Shown here piece after piece: positions 26,466-38,927 of a stretch of 64,000 bases of DNA. The stretch's first letter is position 1. Every line of letters begins with the position of its first letter. The notes beneath the pieces are model-generated. The model was not told the DNA's origin, did no database searches, and saw nothing but the letters and a program-made list of their open reading frames with translations. The position numbers were made by a program, and so were the translations under genes. Origin of the DNA: Mangifera indica (Eukaryota; Streptophyta; Magnoliopsida; Sapindales; Anacardiaceae); assembly GCF_011075055.1 (NCBI RefSeq), contig NC_058137.1, forward strand, positions 2,294,001-2,358,000, read 5' to 3'.

Positions 26466-28376
26466 TCACAATTGCTTCCCCTCATCTTTTCCATATATAC
26501 GCTGAAGCTCACGGGTTGCAGCCAGAAAAGATTCTGAGAAGGAGCAAGAAGAGAACAATTATGTAAGAAAATACTATGTGTCAACAAAAATATATTTGAA
26601 ATATAAATAAGCTTTCTTCTTAAGCATTGGAAAATCATAATGTCTAAAACAAAACGATTTATCAGATAAGTGTATCACCTTTCCAAAGACGGAAGGACTT
26701 CTGGTTGATGGGTGAACCGGTTATTGTCTGAATAACCTCGAACAACACATTCTGTGGAGTGCTCCTTAGTTCTTGGGCAATGCCATATATAGTCTTCCCA
26801 TTTTCAAAGTATATGTGATTATTTGGGTGTTTTGTTTTGCAACCAGCATGTCTCTCGAATTCATAAGCGTTAATAATCTAAATAAAAACGGTTTATCAGT
26901 CACCGTTTGTGCACTAAATTCTCCTTGCCAGCAAAGCAAGAAATGAATAAACTCACCTTAGAGTAATTACATGACTGACAGCTACACTGATACCCTGAAC
27001 CTTTTATAACACCACGGAGCTCCTTCTACCATCCGTAGGAAGGGCAAACATGTCAGCAAACAATTCACTAACAATTAGAGTTACAAATGAAGATTAACAG
27101 TTACCTCCTGAGACCAAGCAATATATTTTACAGGTACTCCATCCAGCATACCAGTTGATAGCAAACTTCTGACATTTGAAGGGAAATTGTTTGAAGGGAC
27201 TTTCTTAGATGTTTTAGAGTCCTCTTTCTTTCTTGCATTATTTTCAGCATCATGAACAGTTATATGGTGCGAATCTGTATTTGATTTAACCAAATCTTTC
27301 TGATTTAATACTTCTGAACTATGGACAGAAGATTGGCCCATCAACATCTCATAATTTGATAAAAGCCTTCCCAAGGGATTTGCATCATCGCCATCATATC
27401 CACCAAAGGATATGATAGTACTTTCCCCCTTATTGTATGACTGACCAATAGATAAACTATTGCTATCTTCCTTGTTATAGGTGTGAACCATTGAAATAGT
27501 ACTTTCACCACCTTTGTTATAAAGGTGACCCATTGATATGGAATTCTCATGTACCCTGTTGTAGGTTTGACCCATGGAAATAATACTGTTGTCCCCCTTG
27601 CCGAAAGTTTGATCCACTGGTATGCTATCATTATCCTCTCTGTATGTTTGACCCATTGGCATGGTATCATCACCTTTGTTATAGGGTTGCCCCACTGATA
27701 TGAAAATGTTATTCTCCCTGACATAGGTGTCCCCCATAGACATAATACTAGCATCCCCTTTGTTATAATCATGAACCATAGACATAGAACTGTCATCATC
27801 CTTGAATGCATGAGATGCCAACATGGAGTTGTTATCCACTGTATCATATGTATTTCCCATCGATACAGAAATGATATTCTCAGATTCTTTAACTTGGCTG
27901 ACCTTCACTTTTCTAATCCCACTATAACTTGGACCTGATTGAAAATCTTCCAGTCTTTTTGACATAGATAAACCAAAGGAAGAATCATCACCAAATAAAT
28001 TCTCATTAGCCTTTCTCCCATGATCAATTTTTTCATCACTAACTGATGTGATGTTTTGATCATCAAAATTGACAGTCCTGGATGCTGGGGAATCAAACAA
28101 GCGTTCACTATAATGGCCAGGGATTGAGTGAAAACTGGAAGCATGGCTCCATGGAGAAACATTTGAGTTTAACAATCCTGAGAATAAATTGATGCTCGGA
28201 ACTCCAACAGCCTGTTTTTTGTTGGGGAAAAGCTCGACTTCTGGACCATCCATGAAACATTGATGAGAACGCTTTGGAACAACTCTAGAAGAATTATCAC
28301 AAGCCATCTCACCCTCATTAATACACCCAGCACCCTTCGCCATCCAAAATTCTTGATTCTGGGAAGCATATCTCAT
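26466..28376 (-). CDS. TDBD-domain protein with internal peptide repeats
   Basis: Coding exons on the minus strand: 28376-27105, 27025-26957, 26877-26679 and 26533-26466, giving about 535 aa. The C-terminal part is a Tify-domain-binding (TDBD) module as in plant PHD/acetyltransferase-like and related nuclear proteins: LLSTGMLDGVPVKYIAWSQE (about 405-424), IKGSGYQCSCQSCNYSK, NAYEFERHAGCKTKHPNNHI, YFENGKTIYGIAQELRSTPQ and TGSPINQKSFRLWK. The Cys/His pairs are in place. Residues about 176-345 hold roughly ten copies of a 16-17-residue unit like SMGQTYNKGD. The N-terminus EFWMAKGAGCINEGEMACDN resembles the plant family without the PHD part (Arabidopsis At5g59830/At5g13660-like, from memory). The exon 2 acceptor could be 3 bases downstream (KEL or EL). 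The molecular role is unknown; a transcription-linked nuclear role is inference. Confidence 0.85.
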
Positions 28377-29855
28377 GTAATTACTTTAACAAGGCCTCAT
28401 AATATGCTAATCTCAAAGAAAACAATGAAATATTCAATCCATATTTTTGTGAGTATACTGTGAACAGAACTATAACAAACATGCCATCAAAGCTTGGTCA
28501 ACCTTTATCCAATCAATAAAAATGTGCTAGTCCTATTACTTAGTGATAAAAATGAGCAAGGAAGACATTTTGTTTTACTAATTTAGTCAGTGTTTATGAA
28601 CATTCTTTCTCATTCTTCTTCACTCTCACATAGCTTCCACATTATTACCCTTGACAACCATAGGGCAAAACTTATAACTAGATGAATTAATATAAAACAA
28701 TCAAAATTTATAATATTGTTTACTGCCACAATCATGCACTAAATTACTTTGGTGTTAACCATCGATAGCATATGCATGTACTATATTGATAAGACAGGGA
28801 GAATTTTATGAAGTGCAATAATTTGACAAAGATTGTGAATCACATGTGCAATAAATGGATGAAAAATCATCAACACTAAATTCAACAACAATATTTTCAA
28901 TCAAGAATGTGATTTTAATGCGTTTCTTAAAGATTGGGAGGAAAATGGACTCATATTGTCATTCCCCACATTAGTTGACAATTTGAACTAAAACTTTAGA
29001 ATACTAGAAACTTGTATAACACAGCCATGATAGATCAAATGAAAAATTGGAACAAACAGGACAATACAATCAGAGTAAATCTCTTGACAATGCACTCCAA
29101 AAAGCATAATGTCAATTGCCTAAACCAGCAAAAATCTGTGTGCAACTCAAATACATTATCAAACAAGATGCGTCTAGCAAATAGATCAATTACTTGATAT
29201 CATAAAATCATTGGAAAATGACTTGCAATTAAGGAAATAAGTATGGCCGCCAGTCCACAGCACTAAATAGTTAAAAAGAAACCCATAAATAGTAATAAAA
29301 TAACTCTCACATTGCAAAAATTCACTCGGACATGAAACATACCATTTTGTTTCTTTCCTTTCAATTTATGGCTCAAGTCTAGTTGTTGCACTTCGTGTAA
29401 CTGTTTGATTCAGTAAGTACATCAAAATGTATGTTGTGTCATCAACAGCTTAATTGTTCGACATCAACTGCAAGACAACTTCAAAATAAAGATTGCAAAA
29501 GTTACAATCGGCCGTGGAAATCTAAGCTCGCCACTGTCTAGCTATTTATCTGCCACATGCAATGAACTTATCAATTAAACGGTAGAATAATCAAAATAAT
29601 TAAAAATATACTGTTTAGGAACGAAAAACAGAACTCCACTAATACAACTCTCCAACTTCCTTATGCAACTGTAACACTCAGTCTAGATTAACGTTATCCA
29701 TCGTAGCAAAGAAAACTACCTTTCTTTTCCTTTTTTTTCTCGGAAACCAAACGAATAAGTAACTAAGCAGAGAATATTCATCAATCCCTAAATGTTTGAA
29801 CATGTACATAGAGAAAAGGAGAAAATAAAGAAAGAGAGAAACTCATTATAAGCAC
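28377..29855 (-). other. Probable 5'UTR intron of the TDBD gene
   Basis: A donor (AAAAG/GTGCTT on the minus strand, cut between 29856 and 29855) follows a GC-richer leader at about 29856-30055. The acceptor near the start codon is not clear. In between lies about 1.5 kb of AT-rich DNA without any coding segment. Confidence 0.4.
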
Positions 29856-30085
29856 CTTTTATTGAACAGTGAGTTCCGCACGATCTGTATCGGAAACAAC
29901 GAAAAAAACAAAGGAATAGACCGGAGCACCGCGAGCGACTGTACGGGCAAGGTTCCCCGACGAGACCTCAGAGCTGAAAATGTTTTATCGGATGAAGGCT
30001 TTTGTTTGGGAAGAGATGGTACAAAGACAAGTGGGCTGCACGATCCAAGGGCGTGGAGCATGATCCAGGACATACAAGTGGACTG

Positions 30086-30092
30086 TTTTATA
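30086..30092 (-). promoter_or_regulatory. TATA box of the TDBD gene
   Basis: TATAAAA on the minus strand within ATCATATAAAACAGTCC, about 30 bases upstream of the start of the GC-richer leader. It would place transcription start near 30055. Confidence 0.5.
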
Positions 30093-30370
30093 TGATCTTG
30101 TCCGTTCAGTGAATTGAATTTCTTTTGGGGTCAACATGCGGGACCCGCAGGTTTCTTGGGTAATTAGCCAATCCCAACCTTTTAGAAGGTGACAGTTTAA
30201 ACCCAAAATGTGTCAAATGTTGAATAAAAATGTAATAAATGTTTTCCTCCGGTGGAATGGATAGTGTAATCTCGTTTTGTTCATCATGGTCGAATTGTAT
30301 ATAATATTATATATCAAAATTTTAATTTTTATATTATCATATTTTATTTTGTCATACACCTTTTAAATAA

Positions 30371-31146
30371 GGCCAAAGGATTTATTTCCATCTAAATTTT
30401 AGTTCATTTTTAAACATTTATTCGTAAAATTTTAAAAACTAAATATTTACTTATTATTTAACTTTTGTTAAAATTTTCAATTAATTATAAAGATAAAATC
30501 ATAATTTTTCATAAATATTATAAAAGTATATCTTATTTTTCCTCTTTAATTTAATAAATTAATAATTTTTATTTATTTATAAGTTTGAAAACTTGCATTT
30601 TTCTCTTATGATTTGATTTTTCTCCATTTCGACCACTACTCCGAGAAGACCGTCAACTAACCTTTCTATCACCTCTCTTCCTAGTGGTTTCTTAGTATGG
30701 AAACCACTGACATGGCCAACGAAATTACATCAATCTGTGCATTGATTGGACAACGCACATGGATGTCCTACAGATTCATGCAATGTCATCGATTATTTCA
30801 ATGGTTTTCACACTGGAAAACCATCGGAGAGGTAAGTAGGGGGAAGGCTGACCGATCACCTTTCCAAAATAGTCATTGAAACAGAGAAAAATCAAACCTT
30901 AAAAGGAGAATATAAATTTTCAAACTTTTGAATAGAAAAAAATTATTAGCTTTTTAATTTAAGGGGGTAAAATAAAATATATTTTTATTTATTTTAATAC
31001 AAATTTTAAAATGAGGGTTTTACCTTTACAATTAACTGAAAATTTTAACGAAAATTAGATGATAGGTAAATATTTAAATTTTTAAAAATCTTATAAATAA
31101 TACTTGAAAATGGACTAAAATTTGGGTGGGAACAAGTCTTTTAGCC
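30371..31146. mobile_element. Foldback Mutator-like MITE (FB-7)
   Basis: A 776-bp element starting GGCCAAAGGATTTATTTCCA and ending GGGAACAAGTCTTTTAGCC (one G lost from the terminal GGCC). It is flanked by perfect 9-bp duplications tttaaataa at 30362-30370 and 31147-31155. Inverted arms match over most of the length, for example the left-arm CCTCTTTAATTTAATAAATT against right-arm TTTTTAATTTAAGGGGG. It lies 0.5 kb upstream of the ATP synthase gene. Confidence 0.87.
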
Positions 31147-31409
31147 TTTAAATAATAATAAAAATGAAAAAATTATAAATAATATACCATAATCTTATAA
31201 AAAACATATAAATCCGGTAAAATTTAAATTTCTTATAACATCCTACCAAATCGTGTCATTTTTCAAATATAAAATAATATTATATATATATAAATATAAA
31301 ATTAAATTTATAAATAATATATTATTATATAATTAAATATTATTTTATAAAATATAAAACAAAAAATTCTTAGTAATATCATATGAAGGGAGCACAAAAG
31401 TGGCATATA

Positions 31410-31417
31410 TGGCCCAT
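31410..31417 (+). promoter_or_regulatory. Site II (TGGGCC)-type element upstream of the ATP synthase gene
   Basis: TGGCCCAT on the plus strand contains the inverted TGGGCC/Y core, 254 bases before the start codon. Site II motifs are common in promoters of plant nuclear genes for mitochondrial respiratory-chain and ribosomal proteins, which fits the gene. Only one copy was noticed, so it may be coincidental. Confidence 0.35.
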
Positions 31418-31670
31418 GTGAACGGGACATGTGGCAATTGCTGGAAGTGTCCACCTGTACAACAGTTTAAATTAGAATGAAATTTGAGAAAATAAAACGG
31501 GATCCTATTGAAATGACATCCGACCCGATCCAGTGCAACCCATAATGGCTACCACCTGCAGATGTGGACGCGTGGCTGTACGCGCCAGCTATAATTGTGA
31601 CAAAGACCCTGCGCAGCCAAAACACAAGTGATACTGAAGTAGCCCTGCGAAGAATTTGAGAATCAGGAAA

Positions 31671-31949
31671 ATGAGGAAGTTCGATCCATGGCCTGTATTC
31701 TTCAGAAGAGAATGGAACAGAACCTGGCCTTTCATCGTCGGATTCGCCGTAACCGGAGCCTTGATCACCAAGTTCAGTCTTGGTCTAACTGGTAATTATT
31801 TCATTATTGTCTCTCATCATTAAACACCTCATCGCGTTCTTAATCTCGTTAATCCCAAACCAATTTTCTCAATTTTCGTTATTATTACCCTTTACGCAGA
31901 GGAGGATGCCAAGAATTCCAAATTCGTGCAGAGGCATAAAAAGCTGTAA
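31671..31949 (+). CDS. Mitochondrial ATP synthase 6-kDa subunit
   Basis: A small two-exon gene: 31671-31791 and 31900-31949 (donor CTG/GTAATT, acceptor TTACGCAG), 56 aa. The protein starts MRKFDPWPVFFRREWNRTWP, has one hydrophobic segment (about residues 20-38, FIVGFAVTGALITKFSLGL) and ends EEDAKNSKFVQRHKKL. This matches the plant 6-kDa subunit of the inner-membrane F1Fo-ATP synthase (Arabidopsis At3g46430 type) along its whole length. It has no cleavable presequence, as in its homologues. An acceptor-like TTTTGCAG at 32878-32885 could belong to an intron in a long 3'UTR, but this is unproven. Confidence 0.93.
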
Positions 31950-34420
31950 TTTCTTCCATTTTGCCCTAATTTACCCTTTCTTGATTCGTTTTCATTTTGC
32001 TTCAAATCTACTAATTTCCATTTTATCTATTTTTATTTTTTAGAAATAATTAGGTTTAGTATCAAACTAACTTGCATACTTACATTTGTATATATGATTT
32101 ATTAGCCTCTCTGTGTGTGTATATGTATATGGACACGAGTCTTAATTTTCAGATCTTTACTATATGTTCGTCAGAAAAGAAGGATGAATTAAAAAAAATA
32201 AATGATAGAGCATTTTGGGAATACTTTGACATAGTAGAATGATGATACTTGGTCTTTTCTGTTCTCAAAATGAATGTAGATAGTGGGTTTTATAATTTTC
32301 TTCCGCATCTCTGTAGAATTATGGATTGGTTGCTCATTTATCTGTCATTCACAGGACTCTTTGTATGCGAATAGGAAATTTTTAGGTACTAATTCAAACA
32401 AGTAGTTTTAGCTATGGGATTCATTGATGCTTTGAACCATATGTCTCAAAGATTCAACTGTGCTTTGCCCTATATATTCGATTAAAAATGTTCCATCCGA
32501 AGTTTTTCCCAGAAGCATGCAATCTCCTTGTTACTTAAGTTAGGCATGACTTGACCTTTTTAAAATAGAATTCAAATCCTTGAAAATGCTACTTTCTTTA
32601 ACTCCGGGTGGAAGAATATACAGGATTTTGTCGCTCTGAAATGGAAAAGGGAAAAATTTATTCAATCACAATCCCTTAATATATTGGCCATCATAAAGAA
32701 ATATAGATGTGTATGGTTTATCTTTTATGAACTTATATCTGCCGAATGAAATCGCAGTTACCAAATATAATATATTTATTTTTAAATTTGTTAATGAGTT
32801 GGCCTGTAAAGCATATTCAGCCAGTTATGTTTAAAGATTTTATAAGCGATCCATTATCATTATGAAGTCTTTGATATTTTGCAGGTGATTTAGTGCATGC
32901 AGAGAGAAGAGATAACCAGTATTCACTTTCTATGAAAGCTTGTTTTCATTTTATATTTTCCAATAATAACAGAATTGTCCAAACATTTGGTTGAATCCTT
33001 TTCTTCAGACATTTCTTTCCCCAGTTTGGATGCTATAGTTTCTTTACTAGCTTGTCTATTTAACTGCAATTTTAAATTGATCAGTTTAACAATATTTGTG
33101 GAATTTTTACCCCATTTGGACTCAATTTGATCTCGGCTTTAAACATTGATCATTTGTTTATGTGTTATGTTAATGATGAATAGCTATAGTGGAGATCATC
33201 AATTCATATTCCGTGTCATGTGAAACAATTCTGGTTAAATAACACCTTATTCACCATAATTGGTTTCTCCCATGGGGCAGCATTATTATGATTCGTTAAA
33301 ATTATATATTGTATTAATATTCATTCGTCAAATTTTGTTACTAGTGAATCATTCAGATCAAACTCACCGTTTTACTTACTATTATACTTGCAATTGTATT
33401 TATAAATATTGCCGCTACACTGCCGTCAACTGTGCCCAAGAAGCATATCCATGGCCTATAGAAATAAAGCTTAATTTTTCATTGTTTAGAAGATGAATCA
33501 AATATAATAACTCAGACTAAAAACATTTGAATCTGCCTAAGCTCTCTTGTAACTATCATAATTATGACTCTTGGGTGAAGGAGCAGAACTTTTCCTTGTA
33601 TACTTTGGACTTGTGTCCTTCATTAGAAAGTAGTTAAAAGACATGCTCTACTTGTTAAATGATGTCGTTTATTTTAATTTCCCTAAGATGATTGGAATCA
33701 TGAATTTGAATATTGCTAGCACATAAACCTCAAAATTTTACCGCAAAAGGATGATGGATCACAAAATTGCAAAAATTTCATTAACAAAACCGGCTAACAA
33801 GGCAAGGCTTTAAGGAACAAAAACTTCAAATCACATTCACTAAAGACTACCTTGTCTCCTTCAAGTTTCCTGCAGCGGTAACTTTCTCTAGATAGCTATA
33901 CTCCTTTCCCTTTACAATTTAACTTAAATCAGGATTACTATCTGTTTTTTATCCACCAACAAAATAAAGTAATGAAACATGTAAGACAACGTTCTCTTAA
34001 CCAGAGCATCATTTCCTTGATGTCTTCTGCTTCACATATACCATTACCATCTCCTCTACTTGATTAGTAATCCAACTAATCGTCATATTTATGTCATCCC
34101 CATCCTCGACGCGACCAAAATCAAGCATGCAATGAGAATCCACACCAAACTCACATGCAGTTTGGATCATATTACCCATCCGATTCGTCACATTGCAAAA
34201 AAACAATGAAAACAGTAGAGAACTATGCCTCGAGCTAATAGGTCTATACATATCCCTAATATGAACATCATCAGCCACAGAGTCCCAAACTGTTAAAAAA
34301 TACCGGGACATTAGAGGTGTCAGGTGATGCTCATCGGCACCTGTGTTAGTCTGTCAAACTACCAGACTATTCCAGCAGTAACTTCGCCGTTAACCATTAA
34401 AGTTTCACTTCTTATATGTT
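31950..34420. other. Spacer between the ATP synthase and 5-phosphatase genes
   Basis: The two genes point at each other, so both 3'UTRs lie here. The rest is AT-rich without a recognisable gene. A 100-codon minus-strand frame at 34009-34311 lies just beyond the phosphatase stop; it has no family resemblance and probably sits in its 3'UTR. Confidence 0.45.
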
Positions 34421-37400
34421 TTAATATGTGAAACTTAGTTCTTCAGCTTGGATTTTGGCCACACAAGAAGATGACAAAGCAGTATTTGTTGAAACCTCTG
34501 ATGAGCAGGATCTCGGAGCAATTGTGTGAAACTTAGGCTTATTTGCTAAATTGACATGGACAGAAAACAGTGAATAGACTGGTCTGTGGTCTGAGAATCT
34601 GGACTCTCCTCTTATATAACAAATTTGTTTAAGTCCTTCCCCTCTCCACAATATCCGATCACACCTGCAAATGTTTCCGAAAAAGGGATGCCAAATTAGC
34701 TTCTAAATCTTAATTATAAGTCATATTACACATCATTCAAAGATCTAGAACACTAAGAGTTTCGATAACTTGCTACCTTAACCAAATCCAAAAAGTTACT
34801 TGAAGCCTAAGAAAGTATTAAACAATAGAGATTTGTTGAAAATTGTATTTTAATTAGTGCAACAAAAACATAAATGGTGGGTTTGTGCATGTTGCATATC
34901 AAATATAATATTAGAGTCAGAGACAAAACTCTTTCTTGCCGACTTAACTATATTAGTACCTTAAAAACTTTAAACTAATGTGAGACGAAGAAGAAGAGTG
35001 ATTAATGATATTAAATTCACATGGGGTTTCTCTTAAACAATGGATGTGAAGATGTAGTTTCCATGTGATTATTGATTAGTTTTATGGTAATAATTCAGGC
35101 TAATCTCTTAAAGCTTTGAAAAAAATGCAATAAAAAATGTTTTAGTATCTTTCAAACACAGTAGTAATTACAGCACAAGTCAGCTCAATACTTGGATGAA
35201 TTGATACCCATTGTCCCCAACACAACAACTTCGAAGACAATAAGACTGATAAATTAATGATAGTTGGCTTTAATTTACTTATTCTTCACAATCATAGATT
35301 TGTTCATCTATTGAATAAGCCTATATTAATTGATGCTTACTTTCAAACAATTGACAAGTTGCATAAACAATAGAAGATAAGATGATGAAGGCAACTTCTT
35401 GCTTAATTAGAAACCTCCAGAATCCACAGTTAGAAATTAATAAATAAATTCTAATTGATCTTCTTAATTAATGGAAATAATGCAGGAGGATTTGGAATCT
35501 AACCAGGCAGGTGTTCGCCGCTTTTCTTTGGATTTTGATGTTTGAACAACATAATGATCTGAATTTGTCAGGTATTTGTAAGTTGGAGGAAAATATATCC
35601 TCCCTTCTTCCCAACCTTCAAATACTCGACCAGCCCTCTGTTCTATCTTTAGCTGGAGAAAATAAAATTTCAAAAAGTTTTAATCTTTAAATTTAACACA
35701 ACTGAAAGGCAACTTTATATGTTTTCAGTAGCAAACATAAAGCAACCTTGAATACATTATTCTCTCACCTGATCTCTCTTTAACAGGGCTTGCCAATCAT
35801 TTCTCTTTAGCAGTTCATGCATGTCACCACGACCAGAAGCAAGCCGATAATTTAAGTCCCCAAGCCAAACAATTATGCTGAACGGCAAGAAGATCGAAAG
35901 AAATAAACAAAATTTCATATAAAAAACATTACATATTGAGGAATTGAATAAGAAATAATAAAACAACTTACTCATGTTCCAATATACTTTCAGGTGGTGG
36001 TTGTTGAAGATCTTTATATGAATGTGAGAACCTGGTTTTCTTCAATATTTCAGTAACGTCTAAATTTCTTCTGATCTCATCACCTTCTTTCTCTCCTGAG
36101 GTCAAGTGCGTACAAACCAAGCAGAAATTCGTCTGGTGCAACCTCATACTAATGGATATCGAACCCTGTTAATAAAAAAAGAGAAAACCTGAATGTCAAT
36201 TTCACTTCAAACATATATATATATTTCTATAACCAAAGTTAAGCAGAATGAGTAACCTTATTTCCAAGATAACCCATAATTCCACGGCCAACGCAGGAGA
36301 CTTTCAGGTTGTTTATATGTCTATAAAGATCCGCTCGAACCCACACACACAAGAATATCCCCACCATCTGTTTGCTGGCTGCAAGACAGTAGCGGCGCTG
36401 CAGTGGACTGCCCGCCATGGACGGTGGGTTAGGGGAATCTTCTTCTGCAGAGTTCAAATTTGATTGAAAATTTAACAGTCTTGCAAAATCGTCTTGGCCG
36501 AGTTCATCTTCGAGAGATAGGAGATTGGAGAAACTCAGTCTGGGTTTCAGGTTGGTTTGCTGGTCACCATGTAGCCAAGTGGCATTGCTGTGATATTGAG
36601 GACGTTCGTGGTCAGTCTTGTTGTCGCTGTTCAATGCTTGACGAATAAGAGAAAGCCACTTGGCAGCTGGTCCGTTGTCTTCCGCCCCTAATACGTTGCC
36701 TGCATTTAGTGGAACAATTTCTTGAAACCTAATGCACAGTCCAAACATAGCAAAAATCAAGTATTAGAAAATCCTTAAATTTATATAATTCATAAAGTCA
36801 CCTTACAAAGGGTAAGATATTTTGAAAACTTTATTGTTAATTATAAAAATTAATGTGCATAAGTGATATATTATTATTATTTTATTTTTATTTAAAATTA
36901 ATTAATTATAAAATAATATATTAATTAAATATTTAAAATTAAATTCAGATAATTTTTATTAATTTGAGATTGAAAAAAAAAAAAAAAAAAAAGAAAAGGA
37001 TAGGCCATTACCCTAGCACGTAGATGTCAGCAGGAGCAGGTGACTTTAGCCAATCTCTCAAATTTAAACCGTCGTAGGGCGACTTTCCTCCGACATTCCA
37101 TGTCCCCACGAACATCCTGAAAATTACAAATAATACCCCTCTTTACTAGACGTACAAACCTAAATCTTCACCCAGACAAAACCAGCCAACCGAATGGTCA
37201 CAATCCTCTCAATTAATTCTCAGTCACCAACGAATTTCCCAACATTTACATAAATAACAGATAAAATATAAATATGGTCATTAATTTTAATAATAAAATA
37301 ATATATTATTTTATTTTAATATTATAAAAATATATTTATTGATATTTTGTTTTCAAAGTTTAAAATATCAATAATATTATATGCATAACTTTTATATATA

Positions 37401-38927
37401 ATTTTATACATAAATAAATATATATTATTATGTGTTTAAATATTATTTTATATTTAATTTTTAATTGTTTAATTACATAATGATACGTTATTATTTATAT
37501 ACATAACACTACTCTTAAAATATTATAACAATCTCTACTAAATTGATTGTGGATAATATTGTTTAGGTGTAAAATATCATTTTATAAAACTATGAGGCAA
37601 ATATATAATTATGCTATCTTGTTTTAAAGATTATCACATTCATATGATATATTTTGAAATTTATATACATAACCCCAATAATTAGTAATATTTACAAACT
37701 TAATTTGTTGCATTATGGTATGTTATTTGAATATATAACTATTTTTTAAAAATTATCAAAGACTATATTAAAATTTTTAAAAACATCTCAAATTCTTCTT
37801 AACACCTCAAACATTTTTAAATATTAAATTCATCTTATATAAAATTATATATTATTGATACCTCTATTTATACTTAATAAATAATTTTTTATTAATTTAT
37901 TTAAAATTAATATAAATTAGATATATAAAAAAGTATTTAAGTAAAATTTGAGAGCAAAATATTATGCAGCTTTGAAATTTTTTTTTTGGGGCTTTCCAAT
38001 AAATGTATATGAAATTTAACAAATTAATAAGTTGAAAAATGTCTTTTTTTGTTAACTGAAAACATAGAAATCAGCCATTTAATAGAAGGAAAATCTCATT
38101 TGGCCTAAAAGATTAACAAAATCAACTTAATTCCAGGATATAACTGTCTTTTCAATCTAAATAAAATAGTACTTGGTCAGCATCCTTACTTGAGATTGAG
38201 ATTGAGATTTTCGGCGGGCGCCTCTGGCAGGGTCGTCGACTGTTTAAGGCCAGTAGTAGCGGCCGTCATCCATCCTTTAAAAAAAATTGTCAACTTAAAA
38301 AAAAAAAATTAAAAACCAAAACAACTCGAAATCTAAAGAAAACATAGGTTACTGCTGCATCATAGATCTATTTAATACGCCCCCGCCTACCGTCCAAGTG
38401 GCAGAAGCCCTGAGCTTCTGAACAGAACCCAAACGGAAATCACTCGGGTCTTTCCGTTTTGTCTTCCACGTCAAATCACTTAAAATTAATCCCCTCTGAT
38501 GGCATGTTCCCAAATCCCGATGGACGGAAACGGTTTAAAAAAAAAAAAAAGGAAACCAGCAAATGGTTGTAAAACGGTGTCGTTGCGGAGGAAATACCTG
38601 AGAAATCATCTTGTACGAAGACGTAATAATCGTCGTCTGAGCAGCTTTTCCTTCTCGTAGTTTTACCTGCGTTACATTAAAACGTAAATCTGGCGATAAA
38701 GATCGAATATCAAACGATACAGCGAAAAAAGATTGAATATGAAAAAAATTTACCTTTAATTGCATAATCGGAATGAAACTCGTCCGCCCCACTCTGTATA
38801 TTGAGCCATTTTCGGACCACTAATTTTGGCCTCCAAGACTGAAAAAGAAAAGGACCGTTGTAAATCTTAACACTAATTCCCAGTATGAAGACGAAAATGG
38901 GTCCTCAGAATTAATGTAACGTACCAT
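34421..38927 (-). CDS. Type I inositol polyphosphate 5-phosphatase
   Basis: Removes the 5-phosphate of soluble inositol phosphates such as Ins(1,4,5)P3 and, in some members, of phosphoinositides. Coding exons on the minus strand: 38927-38925, 38838-38754, 38666-38598, 38274-38190, 37116-37012, 36728-36257, 36165-35972, 35877-35769, 35652-35504 and 34664-34421; 504 aa, all GT-AG. Conserved parts: [20 protein letters not shown] (3-22), [13 protein letters not shown] (82-94), [20 protein letters not shown] (116-135), [30 protein letters not shown] (339-351, catalytic WLGDLNYR), [16 protein letters not shown] and SDHRPV (448-453). Residues about 146-220 form a low-complexity linker typical of plant members. 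The ATG is the last three bases of its exon; an in-frame TAA lies upstream. The paralogue number is not assigned. Confidence 0.92.

Noticed and set aside
34009..34311. 100-codon minus-strand frame downstream of the 5-phosphatase stop
   Set aside because: No recognisable family and located where the phosphatase 3'UTR should be. A transposon remnant was considered but no motif supports it.
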